64,000 bases of DNA from positions 434,001 to 498,000 of the forward strand of contig JALIZF010001819.1 of NCBI GenBank assembly GCA_029948255.1. Direction: 5' to 3'. This document shows, piece by piece, positions 11,673 through 24,400 of the stretch. The position numbers and the translations under genes are program-made. The stretch's first letter is position 1. Each line of letters begins with the position of its first letter. This DNA is from Telmatactis stephensoni (taxonomy: Eukaryota; Cnidaria; Anthozoa; Actiniaria; Isophelliidae). Below the pieces are notes generated by a model. The model had not been told where the DNA came from, did not search any database, and saw only the letters and a program-made list of their open reading frames with translations.

Positions 11673-12325
11673 CTACGGAAAAAAAGCAATCTATTCGCTT
11701 TATATGATCTCAAGTGTTTATATTGTCTATGAAGTGAGAATCTATTGAGGAAAATAACATTATATTTTAGCTCAGTTATTACTAAAATAATGACTTTACT
11801 TTGTTTATCTGTATGCCGTGTGATATGAAGTCCTTGTCTTTTTTAAGTTATCTCTTTTCCTATTGATGTTGATATTCTTTCTTCTTCTTTTTTCCTATAT
11901 CAAACAATGCTGAATGCAAAAACCAGCATAAACAAATCATTTTCATGAAATACTTCTCTTTTTTACAATTATTTTTCACTGAATTTTGTTGAATAGTATA
12001 GTGTTACTGTACCTAAGTGGACTAAAAAGATGGTGTTATCAGACCTGTTGTCTGATTGTCTGCCTAGTTGTCGATCTTCTATTTTGTGGTCTGTTTACAA
12101 AGGGATCATCTACATTTGATTAAATAAGCGGTATCTAGGAAGAACTTACAATGTAAAATACTCGAGGATAAGTATTCTAAATGTATGTAGTATTTTTTTA
12201 ACGGTATGCATGGTAAAGCACTTGGGAATATATACTCGACGTCTATACATGGACACAAATTTGTAAAACTGGTTTGTTTTGCAATTGCACGTACGCTGGA
12301 ATGATGTCAGCCAAAAAACGTTTGT

Positions 12326-12752
12326 AATAGGCCATATGCACTAACAGGTCACGTGACCCTATCTGCCCTAAATCAAGCGGCTACATCAAAATGAACGCCA
12401 GAAATAGAAAGAGCACCTCGATATTAGTAAAAGTGCAACGTTTTATAGTTTATAAGATGAATAAGAGAAAAAATGACAGTAAATTTAAGATTAGATATTT
12501 TCTTAAGATTCGTTCGGAAAAGCGTGTTGGATGGCACGAGCTTGCCATCCAACGCGTTTTTCCAAATTAATCTTAAGAAAATATTTCATCTTAAATTTAC
12601 TGTCATTTCTCCTGTATTACATTTTATGAGCTGAAAATTTGCACTCTTACTAATATCAAGGTGCTCTTTCTATTTCTGGCGTTCATTTGGACGGTGCCGC
12701 TTGATTTAGGGGAGATAGGGTCACGTGACCTGTTAGTGCATATGGTCTATTC
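12326..12752. mobile_element. 427-bp fold-back element
   Basis: Almost the whole element is an inverted repeat centred near 12543. The ends are AATAGGCCATATGCACTAAC and its near-inverse, with matching inner blocks (GGTCACGTGACCCTATCT; CGCCAGAAATAGAAAGAGCA; TTAAGATTAGATATTTTC). The central tip is TTGGATGGCACGAGCTTGCC. No ORF. Confidence 0.8.
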
Positions 12753-13249
12753 GAATTTGTGATGCGCCGCGCGTTGAAAATATAGAGCTAGCGAGGTATG
12801 AGTTTCTAAGCCATGCATCGACAATTAAGGTGTGAAAAAGCTCAAAGAAATGACGTCGTTTACTCACAACTTAAATGCTAAAATACTTGACAATTTCTAT
12901 TCGTCTCGTTTGAATGTAAAGAAAATATTGCTTTTGGTGATTATTGGAAGTTGTACAGATAGGTTTTACTAAGTTTCAAGTCATTTCCAATTTTAATTTA
13001 TTTTCATCCAAGTAGCCCTTTAAAAAAGATCCTGTATATTCATAATCAGTTGATGACTTTCAAAGGCTCTAACTCATGGTTTATTTATGGGGTCTGTTTT
13101 CCGTTTCCCAGAGCGATGTTCACGAATACTCGTAAATCCCCGAAATCGGTTTGGGTTTTCGGAAGATTTCATTCAGTTCCCAAAGCCATGACCTTTGAAT
13201 CGAATTTTGTTTGTCGAGTTTATTTGTGTAAAATACATATATACTTCTC

Positions 13250-13570
13250 GATACTTCGGAAAATGTCCTCGGAAGGAAATAGAGCATTTTGGCATCAGGT
13301 GCTGCTGGAAAGCACGAACTGAAGGTGACAAACAGAAACGAAAGAGCTATACATAATGGATTAACAAATCACCAACCACAGCATCGCGAGCTGAAAAATT
13401 TGTACTGATTTGAGGCAAGAGACCATAATACTAGTATTATGGTCTCTTGTTTGAGGCTAATATTTGACAGCTTTAAAATAATTCAATGAATTTGAAAACG
13501 CTATATTATATCATCTACTGTCTAAGCTGAATCATACTAAATTCTAAATGGTATTTATCGATGGGATATC
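13250..13570 (+). repeat. Diverged fragment of the large TTAA fold-back family
   Basis: The block from CTCGGAAGG (about 13269) through TTGAGGCTAATATTTGACAG to TATTTATCGA matches, with divergence, the inner part of the right arm of the element at 15759-17638 (about 16800-17050). It is interrupted by the 34-bp palindrome at 13416-13449. Confidence 0.65.
13416..13449. mobile_element. 34-bp perfect palindrome flanked by 7-bp direct repeats
   Basis: A perfect 34-base palindrome (half-site CAAGAGACCATAATACT) sits between two TTTGAGG copies (13409-13415 and 13450-13456). Both arms of the related element at 15.76-17.64 kb contain one uninterrupted TTTGAGG at this point and therefore act as empty sites. 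This looks like a minute insertion with a target duplication. Confidence 0.7.
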
Positions 13571-13707
13571 GATATTTGAAATTTAGTGAATCTTATTTAT
13601 CGAAAAGACCGACGAGAACAACGCTAAAATTGCTGGAAGTTGGGGTTCGTTTTCAAAGGGATTTTTTGTGCTTCTTTAGCTCTTCAAATAATACGGTGAC
13701 CCCGTGT

Positions 13708-13718
13708 TTTTTTTTTTT

Positions 13719-13754
<36 letters not shown>

Positions 13755-13782
13755 TTATTACTATTATTTTTTTCATTTTTAA
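13708..13782 (+). repeat. Poly-T and (GTT)n microsatellite
   Basis: A T-run followed by about ten GTT units and a T/A-rich stretch. ORFs across it in both strands are low-complexity artefacts. Confidence 0.85.
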
Positions 13783-13803
13783 TATAATAATCTTTCTGAT
13801 TCT

Positions 13804-13945
13804 GGGCCCGGTTGTACGAAGGTTGGATAAAGTTATCCACCGGATAAGAGTTATCCACTACATATAGATTTTGTATAGATTTTATCCGCTGGATAAGGAT
13901 TTATCCGCTGGATAGCGCTATTCACCCTTCGTACAACCGGACCCT
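13804..13945. mobile_element. MITE with GGGCCCGGTTGTACGAAGG ends
   Basis: The terminal inverted repeats CCCGGTTGTACGAAGG and CCTTCGTACAACCGG enclose direct and inverted copies of GGATAA/TTATCC. The size (about 142 bases) and layout are those of a small non-autonomous DNA transposon. Confidence 0.8.
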
Positions 13946-14439
13946 GATCTACGAGACTCGCCTTCTGAAGCGACTATTTTACGCTTTTTGATATTAAACG
14001 CTTTATCATTTCAATTTGTTTATACACCTATTTCAAATAATGTTGTCGGGCGAGAGGCTTCAAGCCTACACTACTAGAACACAAAGGAGTATTGGGTAGT
14101 TGAAAAAATCTACTATTTTGGCTTTGGTCTTCATTTTAAGCATCATTGAATAAAGGACTTTGTTGTATAGGCTCAACACCAACTGGTTGAGAATTGTTGT
14201 GCTGATATTTATGTGGTTTCATAGCTTTTAGTAATTCCTACCCATACTCCATTTCAAGTGAGTCGCGTAGACCTGTGCATACAGATCGAACAGTGATTCC
14301 GCGCTCATTTTCTATTCCATCCTTGTCCGTGTACCCTTGTAACTTTGCTGCTTAGATTTGAATGCTGGTACATTATGAACACGTTGTATTCCCTGAAGAT
14401 GGGCTAACATCTGTTATAAAATATTTGAGATATAACACG

Positions 14440-14700
14440 CGCGTTGATTGGCTGGCTACCATGTTTATATCAGAGGACAGAGACATGGCTCGCTCAAAAA
14501 ACGTCGAAAATATTTTATAAAAGCAATATAAAACGATCGCTTATGTATCTGTACTGTTGATATAAACACTCTGGAAGATGTAGAGCACTCGAAAAGCAAG
14601 AGAAACACTCGGCTACGCCTCGTGTTCCTAAGCTTGCTTTTCTCGTGTTTATATCACAGTACAGAGACATGCGCGCGCGTTTTATATTCCTTAAATAAAA
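14440..14700. repeat. Fold-back region with repeated GTTTATATCA/ACAGAGACATG blocks
   Basis: Blocks such as GTTTATATCA...ACAGAGACATG occur at about 14463 and 14648, and ATATAAACAC near 14560 is the inverse of GTGTTTATAT near 14643. Arms GCAAGAGAAACACTCGGC and GCCTCGTGTTCCTAAGCTTGC pair locally. This is repeat-derived, non-coding DNA. Confidence 0.5.
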
Positions 14701-15283
14701 CATCCTATAAACAGTTATTGTATTTATTTTTAAAATTGTTTGCTTATTTGTTCAATTAGGGAGGTGTTAAGGGAGTTTGAGTTTTGTTTCACACTCCGCG
14801 ACTTGTCTTCCGCTATGCGGGAAACGTCAGAAAACTCACATGTTTCATTCTCACCAGACCTTCAAAATTAAAATGAATTCACAGGATCCAGATCGCAGCA
14901 CACAGCATACCAAAAATACCACTCTAGTGGTCCACTACTGATGCCTAAAGATAACGACGATGTGGCTGGACTTGAATAAGGAATACTAATATTGACTGTT
15001 GACTTTGTTTGCAAAGGCTTATGACCCATTCATACCAACTAAAGCAGTTTGACTAAACCAGTTTTAGGATAATATAATATCAACAATAGTCTTTATTGAA
15101 AAAATTTATCCAAACAGACGTGAGGACTCAAATGTAAAAAGAAAATAAAGTAGAAGTTTGAAAAATTTAAGCTTTTGCTGCAATTCATAAATTCAAACGA
15201 ACTTAGGCAGACACTTGTTGAGAAATGTGCGTTTGAACCGTTCAGTGGAAACTTTAGGTAAAATATAACTATGTCTACGTGCC
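14701..15283. other. Gene-free stretch
   Basis: AT-rich sequence with no ORF worth reporting and no repeat that I could recognise. Confidence 0.5.
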
Positions 15284-15287
15284 TTAA

Positions 15288-15754
15288 AGTGCCCCTAACC
15301 CCTAAATTGACTGAATTCTGATAATCGTTTCTTCATGAATGGAAATGTTTAATGGTGAAATATCTCCGGATAAAATCATCTCCTTTCGGAGCATTAAGCG
15401 TTTGAAGTCAGGAAATGCAAATGAGATAACGTAAACAGAGGAAATTGCATGGTTTTGTCTCCAATTTTGAAACAAGTGTGTTTGAATTAGGTGGCGAAAA
15501 TTTTCACCAAACTTTGTACTTTAGCAATGAAAATGTTTTGCAAATGAAAAAAGAGTATTAAATTCATCTCTAGTGTTTTTGTATATTTAAGTAGTCCTTT
15601 TTCTACGTCATCTCAGTTGCATTTTCAGATTTCAATTAATAATGCTTAATCCTCAGAAAGGAAATGATTTTATCCTGAAATATTAACCATAAGGCTCAGT
15701 TTCCATTCATGAAGAAACAATTGTCAAAATTTCAATTTAAGGGTTAGGGGCACT
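15288..15754. mobile_element. TTAA-flanked fold-back element A
   Basis: The element runs from AGTGCCCCTAACCCCTAAAT to its near-inverse ending GGTTAGGGGCACT. TTAA lies immediately outside each end (15284-15287 and 15755-15758). Inner blocks also pair (TTTCTTCATGAATGGAAA near 15327 with its inverse near 15697). TTAA target sites are typical of piggyBac and some Kolobok-type transposons. No transposase is present. Confidence 0.8.
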
Positions 15755-15758
15755 TTAA

Positions 15759-17638
15759 GGTGGCTCGACCCAATTTTCAAGTAGAGTTACCAGTCGTCTT
15801 TGAGTGAAAACTATTTGTTCATGAGCAGTCTGATAGTAAATTAAGTGTTGCACCCTTACCAGACAAAGATCAAAGTTTATGATGACGTATGTTATATGGA
15901 GATCGGCGCTATTATGGCGACGCCTTAAAAGAATTCCCCTTTTTACACATTCTCGAGTTTAATAAGTTCTAGGCTTATTCTTGAAAAATGCTCTTGTGAT
16001 CTTGTAGTTAACATCATTGCCTTTAGCTCTAGCGAATTAAATCAAATTCTGAGAGAGCGTTTTCGAAATATCATCGATGAGAGATTTTAACTGCAAAAAT
16101 CTAGCGTAAACAAAACAACTTTTTAAATCTCCTACAATTAAAAAGAAAGTAGCACATCGAAGTTAATTTTTCATCTCAAATTGTTGTAAAGATATCAGAT
16201 TTGGCTACTGAAAGAGACGAGAGAAATCACATTAATTGATATCGAGAAAAGTGAGCCGAACTCATGTATATGGACATGCCAAATTTGCTTCTGTTGCCCA
16301 AATTTCGCTCTATTGTTACATAAACTGCAATACTTAAAGATCCCTTCGATAAATATTGTTTAAAAATTAGTATGGTTTAGTTTAGGTAATAGTTGATATG
16401 ATATAGCGTTTTCAAATTCATTGAATCATTTTACGGCTGTAAAATATTAGCCTCAAATCAGTATATTTTTCAGCCGGATACAGTGGTCGACAATTCATTG
16501 ATGCATGATGTAGCTCTTTTGTTTTAGTTTGTCATGTTTTCGTGCATTCTAGCACCTGATGCAAATTGCGGAACGTTTCAATACCTTCCGAGCACTCTTC
16601 CGAGATATGGTAATCGCTAGAAAGAAACTTTTTAACTGTACATTTCTTTGCAGCATGTCAGCACTTCGTTCTATTTTTACTTTGTCTGCCCATGATTCAG
16701 CTTTTGACGAGTTTCCATCTGCAGTTGTGTGACAAAAAGTTTCTTTCCTTTTTGGCATTCTTATGTATATTTAGTTTTAGCAATTATCATATTTCGGAAG
16801 AGTGCTCGGAAGGTAATGAAGCGTTCCGTAATTTGCACCAAGTGTTGGAATGCATGAAAACACGACAAACTAAAACAAAAGAGCTACATCATGCATCAAT
16901 GAGTTGTCGACCACTGTATCCGGCTGAAAAATATACTGATTTGAGGCTAATATTTCACAGCCGTAAAATGATTCAATGAATTTGAAAACGCTATATCATA
17001 TCAACTATTACCTAAACTAAACCATACTAATTTTTAAACAATATTTATCGAAAGGATCTTTAAGTATTGCAGTTTATGTAACAATAGAGCGAAATTTGGG
17101 CAACAGAAGCAAATTCAGCATGTCCATATACATGAGTTCGGCTCACTTTTCTCGATATCAATTAATGTGATTTCTCTCGTCTCTTTCAGTAGCCAAATCT
17201 GATATCTTTACAACAATTTGAGATGAAAAATTAACTTCGATGTGCTACTTTCTTTTTAATTGTAGGAGATTTAAAAAGTTGTTTTGTTTACGCTAGATTT
17301 TTGCAGTTAAAATCTCTCATCGATGATATTTCGAAAACGCTCTCTCAGAATTTGATTTAATTCGCTAGAGCTAAAGGCAATGATGTTAACTACAAGATCA
17401 CGAGAGCATTTTTCAAGAATAAGCCTAGAACTCATTAAACTCGAGAATGTGTAAAAAGGGGAATTCTTTTAAGGCGTCGCCATAATAGCGCCGATCTCCA
17501 TATAACATACGTCATCATAAACTTTGATCTTTGTCTGGTAAGGGTGCAACACTTAATTTACTATCAGACTGCTCATGAACAAATAGTTTTCACTCAAAGA
17601 CGACTGGTAACTCTACTTGAAAATTGGGTCGAGCCACC
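15759..17638. mobile_element. TTAA-flanked 1.88-kb giant fold-back element B
   Basis: Two nearly identical inverted arms of about 860 bases (15759 to about 16620, and about 16777 to 17638) flank a centre of roughly 155 bases. The ends are GGTGGCTCGACCCAATTTTC and its inverse, and TTAA flanks both sides (15755-15758, 17639-17642). The left TTAA is shared with the right end of element A. No transposase ORF; ORFs at 16.5-17.0 kb are arm sequence read in both directions. The very high arm identity implies recent origin or arm gene conversion. Confidence 0.85.
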
Positions 17639-17642
17639 TTAA

Positions 17643-18336
17643 GCCTCGACTCCGCAAAGGAGGCATCAAATCATTCAGTGGATGAATTCCATTTTGTCGA
17701 TTATGCTTTCTAGTCATCTTGAGAAGACAAATTTTAAATCGCCTCCGTCGTTAAGATATTTTAATAAAACAGGTTTTTACCTTGTTTGGTTGTGGGGTGC
17801 GCATAGTATAAGTAATTAATTTTTAACCTTGTTTACTTTAAAACAACTTTTAAAGATATTAAATCACTTTAAAACATTTTTTCCGAGCAAAAATCTACGC
17901 TCGAAGCATACACATCCACCGAACATATTTCTGAGTGACAATCCAATCATACGCTTTAAACATCTTTAACTTAATGGGGTGAACGGGGTGTTATTTGATG
18001 CCGGTTTTTCATGACCAAATCGCTATATTTTTAGATTTGATTGGTAAATATATCACGCTTGTCGCAAGTGATAAAATCAGTAATAAAATTACGTCAGAAT
18101 TTGACATTCTCACGGGAACCTGTTTAATTGTTTGCATCCAGTCCTGATATGAAAGGAAGTACGTTTCTTATCAAAAACAAAAGCAAAACAAAATACAAAA
18201 CAAAACAAAAGAAACAATAAATGTTGGCACAATGAAGACGTTTCCTGGACACTTGTTTAATTGTTTGCATGAAGGGAAGTAGATTTTTTGTCAAAACAAA
18301 AAACCAAAAAACAAAGACAACCCCAAAAAGCGATAA
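17643..18336. other. Spacer upstream of the GPCR gene, with a tandem duplication
   Basis: No gene seen. A diverged tandem repeat of about 125 bases covers about 18120-18350: each copy runs from TTTAATTGTTTGCAT through AAACAAAA-rich sequence to AATGTTGGCACAA. Confidence 0.6.
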
Positions 18337-18438
18337 ATGTTGGCACAAGACGCTGCGCAATTCCTTCTCACGGGATCTCTAAAACCACACATCAGTGCTC
18401 AAAATCCAGAGCCAAAAACATCTGAAGGTTCCAACAGA

Positions 18439-21400
18439 ATGGCCGAACTTGAACAAGGAATAAGGCTGACTCTGATATTTCTGATCTTCATTGGGACCTG
18501 TACAAATAATGGGGTGATTCTAGCCTTGTTGCACAGATTTCAAACTCTAAGGACAATTCCAAACTTTTTTATCCTCAGTTCCTGTGTGGGAGACATCCTT
18601 GCAGGTTTTTGCAATATTCCTGGCTTCGTTGCAAATTTTGTTTTTCGAGACAAGACTTACTTTGTCGGCCGCACAATATCGTTGGTTCTTGCAACATCTC
18701 ACGCCTTTTATGCTTCGTTGAATCTTTTCTCTTTGACAGTCATGATGGTCGACAAATTGTGCGCGCTGAAGCTCAGTTTTAAATATCGAACGTGGAGGAC
18801 CACATCGAAGGCGAAAGTCATTCTCGTTATAAAGTGGATTGGTTCTTTGGTGTTATCACTCCTACTTCTGATACCAATATGGGAAATCGATATAGGAGAC
18901 GCGCCCTCATATAGATACCGGCAAGAGTACTTTAAATCAAGAGGTGAGCTTAGAAAATTGTCATTACAGAAACTTTAAGGAATTTTTTACCCTTGGTGAC
19001 AATCGTAACTCGAAAGTTCCCTCTCATTAGGATAAATGAATGTTGCTAGCTTGTAAAAATTAATAGCGACCTTGAGAGTACGACGGAAGGAGTATGCCTC
19101 AATCAAAACGGTTCTATTTGCTCGCGCCGTCGTCTTTGTCGTCCCCGTCCTCGCTAAAACGTCAGTTGGGGCTTTCTAACGTCCTAGCGAGACGGTAACA
19201 GCAAGAACGACGGCACACGTATGTGAAGGTGGTGTTACACAAGACGATTCGTAAGGACGGATTTTCGCGCAAGAATGTTGTTCTCACAGGGATTGTTACA
19301 CGGAATGATTTTTATTTTGCACCATCAGCGTGCGTGACGCGTGCGACAGCTCTGTTTGTGCTTTTTGGTTCTATTTTTTGGACACTTATAAATTTGAATC
19401 CCAACAACAACAACAACAATATGTTTATTTAGTACCACAATTACATGAATAAATATTTTACATGAATATAACATAAAACGGAAATTTAGGTACAAGCCAC
19501 CTATAATAACCATATCTGGCTAACCGAGATAGGTGGCTTACATTTTGGTTATTACAGTTATTATGGTCAGATGGATTATTATGACAAAAAGATGAAAATG
19601 TAGAAAAAAGAAAACATACAAAATACAAAATACAAGATAGAACGTCTATAGAAAAATACATAGATGGATCAAGTTGATATTAATTAGAATGATTGTATAT
19701 ATTATATTTATAATAAGGTTGATAGTCACCGCTTAAATACTATCAACCTCTGATGAAACTATATAATTAATCAAAGTTGATAGTACTTAACTAGTGCGAA
19801 TTAGTTTGTATTTAAGATAGCGAGAGTATAAGGAATATCATTAGACCAACATCGATTGAAATACTAATCGACGTAGGTCTTGAGCAAATCGTTGCTAAGC
19901 ATTTCCTTAAATTTTGTCCTACTTAATTTTTTTGTAGACTCACTTATTGAGTTCCAAATTTTTGCACCACAAAATTTGATATTGAATTTTCCATAATTAG
20001 TTTTAATTTTTGGTAAAGAATAGCTGTTTTTTGATGCTAATCTAGTACTGTACCGATGTTTTTGGTTAACCTGCAAGAAATACGAATCAAAGGTACTAGG
20101 CAAGTTGTTTGAGTCATAGTCATACATGAACAGAGCCGTGTAAATAAAAACAAGATCTGGGAACTTAAGGATTTTTAATTTTAGAAAAATAGGATTTGAA
20201 TGAGCATCGAAGTTGCTAAAAGTCATTAGGCGTAATGATTTCTTTTGAAGAATAAGGAGAGGATTGATTGTTGATTGATACGTGTGACCCCATGCAACAA
20301 TACCGTAAATCAAATATGGATAGATTAAGCAATAATATAAATTGACTAGGATGTCTAAGTTTACATAATGTCTGGCTTTGCATATTATGCCAATGCTACG
20401 TTTTATCTTACTCGATACAAATGATATATGGGACTTCCAATTAAGATGACTATCTAGAGTTATTCCTAAATATTTCATTTCAGTTTCACGTTTAATGTAT
20501 TTGTTGTCAATTTGCAGACGTATATCATAAACGATTTTCTTTTGCACTGGGTGAAAAACAACGAACTTTGATTTATCAACATTCAGTAGAAGTTTGTTTG
20601 CACAGAGCCAGCTATTAACTCGTTGCAATTGACTGTTAATAATTGTTTCTAGAGAATGCAAGTTTTTATTCATGTAGAAAAGATTGGAGTCATCAGCAAA
20701 AAGGTGAAAGTCAAATATATCGGATGAGTTTTGAAAATCATTTATGTACAAGAGAAACAAGATCGGTCCTAGGACTGAACCTTGGGGAACACCACAATGT
20801 ATTGAAGTCTCGTCAGATTTTGTATTCCCTAGAGATACGAATTGTCTTCTGTTACTTAAATAAGAAAAAAACCAAGTTTGAGCAGTTCCTCGTATACCAT
20901 AATGATCAAGTTTTTGCAATAAAATCCCATGATTAACCGTATCAAATGCTTTGCTCAAATCGAGGAAGATGCCACACGAATACGCACCCTCCTCGACGGC
21001 ACATTGAATTTTATCCGTTATCGATAAGATAGCTTGAAGGGTAGAATGTTTAGGTCGAAAGCCAAATTGTTTATTGAAGAGAATATTGTTTTTATTTACA
21101 AAGTCTAGTAACCTATTGAAAACTAGTTTTTCAAGTAACCTATTAAATATCGATAACAGCGAAATTGGGCGGTAATTATTTACATCTAGGTGCGAACCTT
21201 TTTTGAATACGGGAATCACACTAGCTAGCTTGAAACTATCAGGAACTAAGCCATTAGAGAGAGATGTATTATATATATCTGAAAGGGGTTTCGAGATCAA
21301 TTTGCCAATTGTTTTTAGCAAATATATTGGGATGCTATAGGGGCCTGTAGATTTTTTAACACTCAGATTGTCAATTTCTTTCTCAATTTCATTTGTAGAG

Positions 21401-24400
21401 ATTGGCGAGAATTGAAAACTTTGTGCTGTAGGCGGTGGCATAAAGTCAAAAGGGGATCTTGATGTTGGAGGAATAGAATTTGCAAGCGAACTACCAATGT
21501 TAGTAAAAAACTCATTGAAGGCATTTGCGATTGCCTTACAATCTGTAAGCTCAACTTTATCGATTGTAATTATTTTCGAAGGAACATTTGAATTACCACG
21601 TTTATATCCAACAATTTCTCTAATACCTTTCCAGGTATTTTTGAGATTAGATTTATTATCGGCAAAAAACTTTTTGTAATAGCAAGACTTACTTATTTTT
21701 ATCAAGTGGTTCAGCTTATTTCTATACGTTTTGAATTTATTATGATAATACAAAGACCTATTTCTTAAATACTTCCTATATAAATTGTTTTTGACATCGA
21801 TAGATATTCTTAACCCCTTTGTTATCCAGGGTTTGGATAATTGTTTAATGTCTTTTATACTTAATTGTTTACACGGAACATGCTTATCGACAATACTAGA
21901 CAGTGTCGAATAGAATTTGTCAAACCTCCCAGAGGGATCATTAAAGTGTGACAGTTCCTTATTCCAATCGATTGATTTAATTTCCTCAAGAAAGTCCGAT
22001 TCGTTGAAGTGGGAGTAGTCCCTTTTGTAAATTTTGAATTGCTTGGGAAGAGCTGAAAATTTATTGATAATTAAAAAATTTGGTAAATGATCGGTGAGGT
22101 CATAGTATATATTACCGCTAATAGTATGATGTGTAATGGAGTTAAAAAATATATTGTCAATAAGAGTTGCTGAATGGTGAGTGATTCGAGTTGGCTGTAA
22201 AATATGTGGGCTAAAGAAATGCGTTTCAAGAGTGTTTAGTAATTCTTCAGTTGCTGAATGAGAAGTATTTAATAAGTCAATATTAAAATCTCCCATAATA
22301 ACACAGTATTTGTTTTCATTATTTACTTTTTCTAAACAATTACAAAGATATTCAAAAAAGCTTTCATAATTGGTGTTAGGGTGTCTATAAAAGACACCAC
22401 AAACGATATTGTGATGAAGGTCACACTCAATCTCAATCCATAGGGATTCGAAATCATTTTGGGTACAAGAAAGATCGCGTCTTAATGAGCTTGTTATATT
22501 TTTGGAAACAAAAAAGCCAACACCTCCTGCATTTGATATGCTAGGTTGAGAGAAAAAGCTATAGCCAGGGATTGAATAGTTTTCAAAACTTCCATTTGAT
22601 GATTTGATTTTCGTTTCAGACAAGCCAATAAGCGAAAAGCCATGATCTAATTCAGAAAGCATATGAGTAAAATTGTCAAAGTTAGCGTTTAAGCTTCTGA
22701 TGTTAGAATGTAAAATTGAGAAATGCTTTGACGATGTGCAGTTAGATATTTCATAGTTGTTACGAAAATCCTGGGTTGAATAATATTTAAAGTTTGATTG
22801 AACTGGGAGATGTGTATCTGGATCCAACCCAGCTAAATCGTTAAGACTAAGTGGCTGAGACATTTCCAATCACGGATCTAGACAAAGTACATTTAACGAT
22901 CTGATTGCTAACTCGGACGACTGAAATGACAGAGTCTTTGAGATCAATGATTCTGTTTAGATCAATATAAGTATAGATAAATGTTATATATTGTTCAATA
23001 CATCAAATAAATTACAGTTCACTTATCTGCAGGCTAATCGTAACCTGAAGTAACGTTGCTGCCAGTGGCTCCATTTAACTTTGGAAGCTTTTCTAGATCC
23101 TTGTGTGTTTTAATGGTGTAGACTGGACTTGATCCGTCTTTCCGTAGCATTATTTTCCCGTATTTCGTCCACAGGAATTTGAAGCCGAGCTCCTTTTTCT
23201 TCGCTAGACAGCGTTTGAGTAGATCATTATTGCGTCGGGTTAAGCTCTCTGCTATGAAGATCTTTTGGGTGGCACGAGGTTGAGAAGGAGGTAAAGGGAG
23301 ACTCTGCTCGCAGGGTAGGGTGGCATGTCTCTTGATGCCCAAATCTCTAGTTGTCTTGTTTCGCAATTTTGTTCTTGCACGGTATAATTTGTCGCGTACA
23401 TCGCGGCGGACAAACTTTACGATTATTGAAGGATCTTGTTTCTCTTTGGAATAGCTAGGAAGGCGGTGGCTGACTGATATATCATCTTTGCCAATATTGA
23501 CTCCAATCAAGTTGCCAACTTTCTGAACAACTTCATTGGTATCCTCCTCTTGATCTTGGTCATGGCTGAGTGGTATTCCTCTAATTTCCAGGCATTCCCG
23601 CCTAATGTACTGTTCCATATCGTCGATGTCTTGCTTGATTTGCTCTAGTTCGTTTGTTGTGTTGTTCCAGTAGCACAAGAGTCGAGTATTCTCCTCAATG
23701 ATTTTGCTATATTGGCTGTTGGTTTCTTTGACTTTCTTGTTTAGATCATCGAAGGAGTCACTCAGGAAATTCACTGATTTTTCAAGCTCCGCTATCTTAT
23801 CTAATTTCTCGTAAATCGGCTTTAATCTACTGTCGATAAGTTTCAGAATACTATCTTTAAGTTCTTGATCCATAATTATCGTAATCGAAGAGAGAAAAAG
23901 GAAGAAAAGTCAAAAATTTAACATTACGAAATCGGAGCTCTGATCGGAGCTCCTTCCTCCACGACCGCTGAATAATTATTATCCCAAAGAATATATGTTT
24001 TCTTTGGATGAAAGCAATAATTTTTCGCCTATCACTTTTATCCAAAGGTACTTCTTGGCTTGCTTTTATCTTAATTACTTCATTATCAGATGCCATTTTA
24101 TGCGCGGAAAATCGAAGCCGAATATGCTACACGAAGCAAGGCGAATCAAAAACTCGCAAATGTTGCCGTGACAAAGATTGCGCAGAAAATTGTCTTGGGT
24201 GCCGTGTTAATTACACGAGAACAGTTTTCCGCACAGTTGTTCCGCGGAAGATCGTTAATTGTTGCAAATCTGGCGTCACCGTCCTCGTTCCCATCGTTGG
24301 TCTTAAGGTCGCTATTAGAAGGGCACCCCAGAGAATGCAGGGAAAAACTTACGGTGTATGCTAGACTTGCATGCCTCTTATTTAATCTTTATTTCAATCA

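Larger units (their letters stand above)
10517..13249. other. Gene-free region with small repeats
   Basis: No supported coding sequence. It holds a diverged tandem duplication of about 160 bases (about 10890-11170, each copy with TAATATTC...CTTCT...AGAAG and AAGTTTCAAGTT), plus fold-backs at 11532-11672 and 12326-12752 listed separately. ORFs here are short and lack domains. Confidence 0.6.
19395..24096 (-). mobile_element. Near-complete non-LTR retrotransposon (CR1/L2/jockey-like)
   Basis: A two-ORF LINE in antisense orientation in intron 1 of the GPCR. The 3' end is a (TTG)5 tail at about 19398-19415, as in many CR1/L2-type elements. The 3' UTR (about 19416-19863) contains small hairpins. 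ORF2 is 22869-19864 and ORF1 is 23873-23034. The 5' boundary is uncertain: non-ORF sequence continues to at least 24096 and perhaps to about 24360. No target duplication could be fixed. Confidence 0.85.

Noticed and set aside
16549..16979. ORFs in the centre of the large palindrome
   Set aside because: They are arm sequence read from either side of the centre, and the matching frames on both strands show they are not independent genes. No transposase motif.
24008..24364. 118-aa plus-strand ORF with several cysteines
   Set aside because: It overlaps another ORF in a different frame and lies at the 5' end of the LINE. The cysteines are not in a recognisable pattern and there is no splice or homologue support.
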